A DNA stretch of 64,000 nucleotides from Lasiodiplodia sp. COLG20 (lineage: Eukaryota > Ascomycota > Dothideomycetes > Botryosphaeriales > Botryosphaeriaceae), in the NCBI GenBank assembly GCA_009801085.1, contig VNWV01000001.1, forward strand, positions 6,696,001 through 6,760,000, read 5' to 3'. The notes beneath the pieces were generated by a model. It was not told where the DNA came from. It searched no databases and worked only from the letters and a program-made list of their open reading frames with translations. Below are positions 56,714-64,000 of the stretch, one piece after another. A program made the position numbers and the translations under genes. Position 1 is the first letter of the stretch; every line of letters starts with the position of its first letter.

Positions 56714-58651
56714 ATGGCGAAGACTGGGTCCCATACCAGTGCCTACGGCAAGCTCGTTTTTGCTTTTATCGCAATCGGTTCACTGGTACGGCTCCTTCGA
56801 AAAAGAAACCCTCGTATGCTAATCTTGTCCCTCAACAGACATACGGTTATGCTGCGTCCATCATTAGCTCCACCATCGGTCTGCCGGGTTGGTACCTGTA
56901 CTTTGACCTCCCTCAGAGCGAAGAGCCTGGTTATGCCAGCATAACCACGCCCGTCATCTCCACGGCAAATGGCCTCTTCAGTGCCGGCGGAGCGGTGGCC
57001 ACGCTCATCGTCATGTGGTCTTGCGATGCCTTTGGTCGCATTCGCAACATCCAAGCTGCCTGTCTGCTCGGTATCCTTGGAGGGGCTCTCCAAGGTGGAG
57101 CAACTAGCATTGGGTACGTTATGCTTGAACCACGTACGTCGATGTTGGAGAGCTGACATCTGTCCCTACCTCTAGGATTTTCCAAGCCGGTAGATTCATC
57201 ATGGGAATGTGTGTCGGCGCTATGGTCACGGTCTGTCCGATGGTAAGCAGGACCAAGAAACACCCAGGTACAAAGCTGACAGTTGTTAGTATTTCTCCGA
57301 GATGGCTGATCCAGCTTCACGTGGCTGGCTGGTTGGTCACCACGCCATCTTCTTGGTGTTTGGATACATGCTTGCAGGCTGGATTGGATTCGCTGTCTAC
57401 TTTGCTCCTCCTGAGTTCAGTTGGCGATTCCCGCTCTGCTTCCAGATCCTGCCGCCGGTGATTCTGCTCGCGGGTTCTCCTTGGGTCCCCCGATCGCCGC
57501 GGTGGTTGGCATCCAAGGGTCACATGGAAGAAGCGTACGAGGTTCTGCGAAAGCTAAGGAGGTCACCCGAGGACCCGAACAACCTGGCGGCGAAGGAGGA
57601 AATGTTCCAGATCAAGGAGCAGCTTCGCCTGGATGCCAACAAGCTGTCGGCGTACGGCGGCAACCCTTGGAAGGCGGTGATCCAGAAAAAGAGCTACCGC
57701 AAGCGCATGATCATTGGCTTCCTGACGCAGTGGGGTGCCGAGTTTGGAGGACCGCTCATCATCGTAAGTTTTGGCTCTTCTGGTGGTGCTGACAGAATGC
57801 TGATGCAGAGGTGCAGAACAACTATGCCGTCATTCTGTACACCAACCTCGGACAAACGGGCTACATGCCCCTGCTGCTTTCAGCTCTATGGCTGACGACA
57901 GCAGGCCTCATCTACAACCCGTTGGGGGCATGGTTACACGACAAGGTCAACTCGCGTCGCAAGATGTACATGACGGGATTCGCAGGTATCATCGTCACGA
58001 CGTCGATCCTCGCGGCCATGACGGCTGAGTATGTCGGCACTACGAACAAGGCGGGCAACGCCATCGGGGTGCTGATGATGTTCCTGTACCTCGCAATGCA
58101 GGGTGAGTAGCCTCGAATGGGTGCATGATCAGCAAAAGGCTCACGAATTTGTCAGGGACTTTCTGCGACACGACCATGTACCTCTACGTGTCGGAGATAT
58201 TCCCCACAGAGATCAGGTCGATCGGGATGGGGTGGTCGCTGTTTGGACAATTTTCCTGTAAGGTTTTCGCCCCCTCCGGTGCGGGGTAGCTGGCTGACAC
58301 ATGATGACCGCAGCGACGATTATTCTCCTGCAGACGGCCCCCATTGGCTTCGCCGAGGCCGGCTGGAAGTACTACCTGGTCATCATCTGCTGGAGCGCCT
58401 TCTTCTTGCCGTGCATCTACTTCTTCTGGCCTGAGACTGCCCGCCTGTCGCTGGAGGAGATCGGCAAGAACTTCGGCGACGAGGTTGCCGTGCACATCAC
58501 TGACGCAACCGACGAGGAGAAGGCGCGCCTTGACCGCGAGCTGCAGGACGCCGATGTGGTCAAGGACAACGGCGTCGTCGTGAGCAGCGAGACCCAAGGG
58601 ACCCGTGGCAGTGAGAGTGCAAGTGAGCAGGATAACCAGAAGAAAGCGTAG
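56714..58651 (+). CDS. MFS sugar-type transporter
   Basis: Exons 56714-56785, 56839-57113, 57176-57242, 57290-57763, 57817-58102, 58156-58257 and 58314-58651; 537 aa. Twelve TM segments of the Sugar_tr family: GLFSAGGAVATLIVMWSCDAFGRIRNI (the loop 2-3 D-x-x-GR motif), GRFIMGMCVGAMVTVCPMYFSEMADPASRGW (GRxxxGxG and PxYxSE...RG), a central loop with SPRWLASKGHMEEAYEVLRKLR, LYVSEIFPTEIRSIGMGWS and the C-terminal FFWPETARLSLEEIGKNFGD (PET motif). Expected role: proton symport of a sugar or sugar-like compound across the plasma membrane. Its place between a cyclase hydrolase and an SDR suggests uptake of the substrate of the local pathway. Confidence 0.9.
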
Positions 58652-58806
58652 GACGAAACTGGGAGCGGGACGGTGATTTGAGACTTCTTGGAGACACAGA
58701 TTCATAGGGGGTTTTGTATTCGTGCACATCACGTGTGAGACATAGAAGGTATTAATAAGCATAAATTGACTTCATTGGCGCGCTTGCCGAACCCTGACGC
58801 GACGCG

Positions 58807-59719
58807 TCAAATGGCGCGTCCTCCATCGACATCCAAGTTGACTCCGGTCACGAATGACGCTTCATCGCTCGCCAGCCAAACAGCGGCATTGGTGACGTCG
58901 CGCAGCTCGCCCAGCCTTCCCAACGGCACTCCCGCTACAATCTTCGCCTTGACATCCTCAGTGATGGCAGAGCCTATGAACGTCTCGAGCAGGCCCGTCA
59001 TCGTCGCGAGCGGGCAGATGGAGTTGACTCGGATCTTCTTGGGCCCGTATTCAGCCGCGAGACCCATGGTAGCCTGCTTGGAGTCAGCGCTAATTCATCC
59101 CACTCTAGCCAGCTGTTACTCACGTTCGCAATCGCGCCCTTGGATGCATTGTACCACACCAGCCCGGGTCTCGGACGGTGCGCTCCCACCGACGCAATGT
59201 TGACAATTGCGCCCGGAATGCCCTGCTTCAACACCTGTGCTGTGTAGGCATTGCACCCCAGGTAGACGCCCTTGACGTTGACAGCGAAGACTCGATCGAA
59301 CTCGTCCTCGGTTACATCGTTTGTTGACTACGACGTGACTTGTCAGCGAACAATCTCGACTGTGCGGGGTCTGTAACCGACCTTGTTCGGATAGGTGGTG
59401 CCAGCATTATTCACGAGGATGTCAACCTTGCCCCACAGCTCTACGGCTCGCTGGATAGCGGCATCCCAATCTCGCTTCTTGGAAACGTCGACATGCTGGA
59501 ACGCGAGAGCCTCAGAGTTGGCTGCCACCTTCTCGCCCGCTTCGTTGTTGATGTCGCAGACGAGCACCTTCGCCCCCTCCTCGACGTAGTGCTTCGCGAT
59601 CGCCTCGCCAAAGCCCGACCCAGCTCCTAAAGACAAATGTTAGCATCCTGCATATCGGACAGAAGGCGGTTGTGCGAGATACCAGTGACAATGGCAACTT
59701 TGTTGTCGAGCCGACCCAT
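58807..59719 (-). CDS. Short-chain dehydrogenase/reductase (classical SDR)
   Basis: Exons 59683-59719, 59382-59626, 59124-59327 and 58807-59073 (introns of 56, 54 and 50 bp); 250 aa. The start gives MGRLDNKVAIVTGAGSGFGEAIAKHYVEEGAKVLVCD, which has the TGxxxGxG cofactor motif and an Asp (VCD) after beta-2 favouring NAD. The structural NNAG and the active site SVGAHRPRPGLVWYNASK (Ser-Tyr-x3-Lys) are intact. The C-terminus ends VNLDVDGGRAI, typical of 250-residue cytosolic SDRs. It oxidises an alcohol or reduces a ketone; the substrate is not deducible. Only 155 bp separate its stop from that of the MFS gene, with which it converges. Confidence 0.92.
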
Positions 59720-60075
59720 TGTCGCTGAGAGATATTGAGAATGTGGAGTAGAACTCGGCGTGCGGCGGGCAACTGCGAGGGGTTATGATAGCTGCGGCGC
59801 GGCTATCAGCGCTTCTCGCCTTGTATGCCGGCTTACTAGCTTCTAAGCCGTGCATACTGTTCCACTTCCTCGGTCCCTGTCTTGGCACCCGATTCCCCAT
59901 TCCCTGAATCCCTCGACCTGCCGATCGCTCCACCGTTATTATGCAGGACCTTGTGCTTGTTGCAGATCAATGTTACCTCTCGCTCCCATATTTCTTTGCC
60001 CGTCAGAGTCTCTAGCTCGTTCCTTCCCCCTCGGTTGAACCTTCAATTGATCACCTATTGTCCAGGCAATCAGCA
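59720..60075. promoter_or_regulatory. Shared promoter region, SDR / ALDH
   Basis: A compact 356 bp region between the divergent SDR and ALDH start codons. This supports co-regulation of the two dehydrogenases. No specific operator was recognised. Confidence 0.45.
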
Positions 60076-61881
60076 ATGGCTTACGAAGTTCCTTTCAAAG
60101 TAAGCTACTTCGTGCTCTTACTAAGACTGCTCCTGTACTGAAGCTGCCAGCTTAATCGCCCCGATTTACTCGAGACTAAGGCCTACATCGGAGGCCAGTT
60201 CGTGTCTGCGCAATCTGGCTCTACGTTTGATGTCGTTGGTGAGCCAATTGACGGTACCAGTCCCCAGTTCGGCCAAGTACTCAAATTGTCTCGCAGATCC
60301 CGGTACGGACAAGCCGTGGGCCCAGGTCTCCGACAACGCCGTAGACGATGTCGCCGCTGCCGTGCAGTCAGCCCATGATGCTTTCTTGAAATACCGGGCC
60401 ATCTCGCCTCGTATCCGCGCTCAGTGGCTCTACAAGTGGGATGCTCTCATCAAAGAGCACAAGGAAGACATTGCCACTATCCTCGTCTACGAGACAGGGA
60501 AGCCATTCGTTGAAGCAATTGGCGAGCTTGACTACTCCCTGTCATTTACCTGGTCTGTTGTGATTCACCTGATACTGAGTCCGAGCTCCTAACAGGCCTC
60601 ACAGGTGGTTCGCTGGCGAAGCAGAGCGCATCCAGGGCACCGTCTTCACTCCTTCTCTCCCCGGTCGGCGTGTTTTGACGATCAAGCAACCTCTGGGCGT
60701 TGCTGCTGCTCTCGTGCCATGGAATTTCCCCATTGCCATGGTTCTGCGCAAAGCTGGTGCGGCGCTGGCTGCCGGCTGTACCATGATCGTGAAGCCGTCG
60801 CCTGAGACTCCCATGTCCGCCTTGGCCGTAGCCAAGCTGGCAACAGAGGCTGGCTTTCCTCCCGGCGTGCTGAACATATTGCCGACCAGCCTCGCGAACA
60901 CGCCCTCCCTGAGCGAAGCCCTCTGCCGGCACCCGGCCGTCAAGAAAATCTCCTTCACCGGTACTTTTCCCCAGCAGCCGAGACTCCCCCCCACCATACG
61001 ATGCACGTCTTGCTGACACCCTCACCACCAGGCTCCACCCGCGTCGGCAAGCTCATCGCCTCGCACTGCAGCAGCACCCTCAAAAAGCTGACGCTCGAGC
61101 TCGGCGGCAACTGCCCGGCGCTGATCTTCGACGACGTCGACGTCGACCAAGCCATGGCGCAGCTGGTCGGCCTCAAATGGCGGCACGCGGGCCAGGCCTG
61201 CGTCACGGTCAACCGCTTCCTCGTGCAGGCCGGCGTCTACGAGCGCTTCGTCGCGCGCTTCGCCGCCGAAACCGCAAAGCACATCGTCGTCGGCCACGGC
61301 GCCCGTCCGGGCTCCACCATGGGCCCCGTCACCACGCCGCGCGGTGTCGAGCGCGCTGAGGCCGTCGTCGCAGATGCCCTGGCGAAGGGCGCGCGGCTGG
61401 TGTGCGGTGGCAAGAGGGCGACGGGCCTCGAGGCTGGCTGCGAGAAGGGGTATTTCTTCGAGCCGACGATCCTGGCGGATATGCCGCTGGACGCGCTGGT
61501 GAGCTGCGAAGAGGTGTTTGCGCCCATTGCGGCGTTTTATAAGTTCGAGACCGAGGAGGAGGCGGTGCGCTTGGCGAATGATACGCCCATGGGTCTGGCT
61601 AGCTATGCGTTCACGAAGGATGTCGATAGGATGTGGAGGCTGTTTGAGAATTTGGAGGCCGGCATGATTGGGTTGAATACTGGTGAGTTTGGTTTGCTTC
61701 TTCTACGAGATCGGTGGGTGCGGTTTTTAACCTTGCGTTTTGTATAGGCAATTCTTCGGCTGCGGAGTCTCCGTTTGGCGGCATGAAGGACTCTGGGTAC
61801 GGAAAGGAGTCGGGCAAGGATGTCGCTGTGAATGAGTACTTGGTTACGAAGACTGGCACTCTTACCCTTGAGGGCGTGTAA
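60076..61881 (+). CDS. Aldehyde dehydrogenase, succinate-semialdehyde dehydrogenase-like
   Basis: Exons 60076-60099, 60151-60238, 60297-60552, 60605-60960, 61032-61682 and 61748-61881; 502 aa. It oxidises an aldehyde to an acid with NAD(P). The order is TKAYIGGQFVSA, VPWNFPIAMVLRKAGAALAAGCTMIVKPSPETP (Rossmann part), KISFTGSTRVGKLI, catalytic Glu in LELGGN, and catalytic Cys in HAGQACVTVNRF. PTILADMP, EEVFAPIA, NDTPMGLASYAFT and SPFGGMKDSGYGKESG follow. The YETGKPFVEAIGELDY and ESPFGG blocks place it with SSADH-type enzymes. The residue before the catalytic Cys is Ala, where Thr is usual (GQTC), a minor change. Acting after the adjacent SDR (alcohol to aldehyde to acid) is inferred from position. 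Confidence 0.92.
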
Positions 61882-62971
61882 GACAAGAGAGGGCAGAGTT
61901 CGTAAGGTTAAGTATGGCGCATAGCGAAGCGCTTCTTGCTGCAGGCAAAGTAAGCAATATGCATCATTTATCGACTATCGTCTTTCTTCAACTATGATTT
62001 TTCTCGGAGTGCAGTCAACACGGGGATTACTAACCGTACTAGAAAGCAGTGCACCGGTCCGATCCAAGGTAAGCCGCCTTCAAAATAAAGCGATGCTGGA
62101 ACTTGCCGGAAATTAACAGGTTACTAGCTCCAGACATGATTCAATCTTTTTCGGGCATTGAATTACTTCGAGGCGGAACAAGCCAGTGCTGAACTCTGCA
62201 CCAGGGAGTTTGGGGTTAATATCAACCTGCATTGAGCTGTGGGGAACCTGCAATGCCTCCGCACTTTTGTGGAGTTTGCCGTGCGGAGGCGAGGATACTC
62301 AATCACAGGTTCGTTGATTGCAATTGCCACTACGGTAAGACTAGGGACAGGATAAGGTATCTTCCAATCATACGAGATAAGCCCGAAGGCTCGCACATTG
62401 ACGACCGGTATTATCACATCCCTTCCGCGTTTATCTCTTCAGCAGCCCAAATGCTTCTTGGCGGGGGTCGAAGGCTAGCAGCAATTCGAAAAAAGGCAGT
62501 CAAACAGGCAATCTGGCCCGGCTTGGAAGGCTCACTTGCGAGGGGTCTCGGATGTTGTTTCGCCGTTACCACTGGCTGAGCAGCACGCAAGTCTTGGTAT
62601 CGATCACGGCATCGTTGGCCGGCCGCCGCCCGGGATTCTTGGCGCGCCGAGGGTGGTCTTGGACCCAAGAACTCCAACACTGCGAAAACACCCCTTTGCC
62701 AACGCGCTCAAGCTTTTTGGCTACTCAGCTGCTAAGAATTATTGAGGCGTTTGGAGGCGGCGACTGCGGCAATTGCTGCGGATGGTGCAATATGGTGCAA
62801 GAGGCTCGGATCCGGCAGGGCTTTTTTTCTTTCCTGCAGTCTTCTCTTGCATTGCTTGATGCGACCTCAACCCGGTTCTCGGGTCCATTTAAAGCCTTTT
62901 AACCATCCATCCAGTACCTGGGTGTCTGTTGTCATCGACTTCCCACCCCGCCTCCGGTCACACTCAACAAA
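61882..62971. other. Intergenic region
   Basis: About 1.09 kb between the ALDH gene and the next transporter. Several short frames, none convincing. CT- and C-rich sequence just before 62972 is probably the leader of the transporter. Confidence 0.5.
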
Positions 62972-64000
62972 ATGGCCACCCCGGATAACAAGGAGATCAC
63001 CGAGACCTCGGACGTAAAAAACGTCGCGGGCAGTGAGAGCAGAGAAGATTCAATCCAAGATGTTGAAATTCAGGGCGACTATGGATCCGGTAGAGATCAC
63101 GCCTTCTCCGACCCCAAGGTAGCGGAATACTGGAGAGACGTCTATGAGAAGGCGCATTATGAAGGTCGCCATCGTTTCGACCCAACTTTCACTTGGTCGG
63201 CTGAGGACGAAATAAAAGTCAAACGAAAGGTAAGCTCTTGCGATAAGCAGGTGCTAAGCAATGTATGCTGACAGGCCTGCCAGGTGGATTGGCGTATCAT
63301 GACATGGTGCTGGCTGATGTTTGTGTAAGTTGAGGATTACGTTACCGCATTCCGTATCGGCATTGACGGCTAACATTTCCACAGTGCCCTGGACTTGAAC
63401 AGACGTAACATCAACCGAGGTATGCGTCCTTCTTCCCTGGAAAGGCGCCTTCTAATGCCTTGTAGCTATCAGTGATGACATGCTGGCGGATTTGGGCATG
63501 GACACCAATGACTTCAACTACGGTCAAACCATTTTCCTGGTATCTTTCTTGGCAGCGGAGCTTCCGTCAGGTCTGATCTCCAAGAAACTCGGTCCTGACG
63601 TGTAAGCACCTTTCGGCAACTATTGTCTTATTTCGGCTGACCGGTTGTAGTTGGATTCCATTCATCATCACCTCATGGTCCATCATCTCCGCGGCTCAGG
63701 CCGGACTCAAGAACAAAACTGGATACTACGTCTGCCGTTGCCTCCTCGGACTGCTGATGGGTGGATTCATTGTATGTCTTATACTTCCATTTCGCAAATA
63801 ATGGTGCTAACAGTGATCAGCCTGATACTGTTCTTTACATCACATACTGGTACAAATCAAAGGAGCTTCCGATCAGACTTTCCTGGTTCTGGACCGTCCT
63901 GAGCACCTGCAATATGTAAGGCACACAAACATTTTCCCTGGGTATGACTGACCAGTGTGCAGCGTCGGCTCCCTCATGGCTGCTGGTATCTTACAGATGA
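62972..64000 (+). CDS. MFS anion:cation symporter (DAL5/allantoate-permease type), N-terminal part (partial)
   Basis: Exons 62972-63229, 63284-63324, 63385-63419, 63466-63601, 63651-63771, 63821-63915 and 63963->64000; the gene runs off the right edge. After an acidic cytosolic N-terminus, KVDWRIMTWCWLMFVALDLNRRNINRAISDDMLADLGMDTNDFNYGQTIF is the family hallmark. Usual sequence is LDRxNIxNA; here it reads LDLNRRNINRA. LAAELPSGLISKKLGPDVWIPF, CRCLLGLLMGGFIPDTVLYITYWYKSKELPIRLSWFW and VGSLMAAGIL follow. This family carries organic anions such as allantoate, nicotinate, pantothenate, biotin-like acids and hexuronates. The substrate is unknown. Uptake of an acidic catabolite would fit the neighbouring enzymes. 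Confidence 0.87.

Noticed and set aside
1..64000. CRISPR arrays, bacterial operons or Shine-Dalgarno sites
   Set aside because: The window is eukaryotic (spliced genes, intron-containing tRNA). No regularly spaced direct repeats were seen.

Overview
This 64 kb window comes from a filamentous ascomycete (Pezizomycotina). The evidence is genes split by many 45-120 bp GT-AG introns with CTAAC/CTRAC branch sites, a HET-domain gene, a Pth11-like and a cAMP-receptor-like GPCR, a PDR-type ABC transporter, an asco-type laccase, an intron-containing tRNA-Val, and GC-rich third codon positions. A dothideomycete is plausible, but I cannot fix the class from sequence alone. Exon boundaries below were assigned by eye from splice signals and protein-family continuity. 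For every spliced gene with both ends in the window, the exon lengths sum to a whole number of codons.

Layout. 0-26 kb is mostly core: an ICP55-like mitochondrial peptidase (cut by the left edge) divergent from a SIRT5-like sirtuin; a Yap1/AP-1 bZIP oxidative-stress regulator; an SPF30-like Tudor splicing factor; tRNA-Val(AAC); a mitochondrial carrier; a full-size PDR ABC transporter; ATP-type PEP carboxykinase; and the PAN2 deadenylase. 26-33 kb holds a Gfo/Idh/MocA oxidoreductase, a nucleotide-sugar-transporter-like membrane protein and a laccase carrying two N-terminal chitin-binding (CBM18) domains. About 5.2 kb (32.4-37.6 kb) shows no convincing gene.

37-49 kb is accessory: a secreted S10 serine carboxypeptidase, a HET gene with two in-frame stops, a decayed GT8 glycosyltransferase, two weak small-gene candidates, a cAMP-receptor-like GPCR and a single-exon fungal protein of unknown function. 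50-53 kb has a DJ-1/Hsp31-like protein and a Pth11-like receptor. 54.9-64 kb looks like a catabolic gene cluster: cyclase-family hydrolase, MFS sugar-type transporter, SDR, succinate-semialdehyde-type ALDH and a DAL5-type MFS permease (cut by the right edge).

Most notable: (1) the CBM18-CBM18-laccase architecture; (2) a 69 bp palindromic element at 14.2 kb (inside an ABC-transporter intron) and 49.3 kb, with a degenerate relative at 10.2 kb; (3) a GT8 pseudogene in one intact frame, where an expected run of three Trp codons appears to have become TAA TGA TGA, next to a HET gene whose two stops are each one C-to-T change from Gln codons; (4) the 54.9-64 kb putative catabolic cluster.
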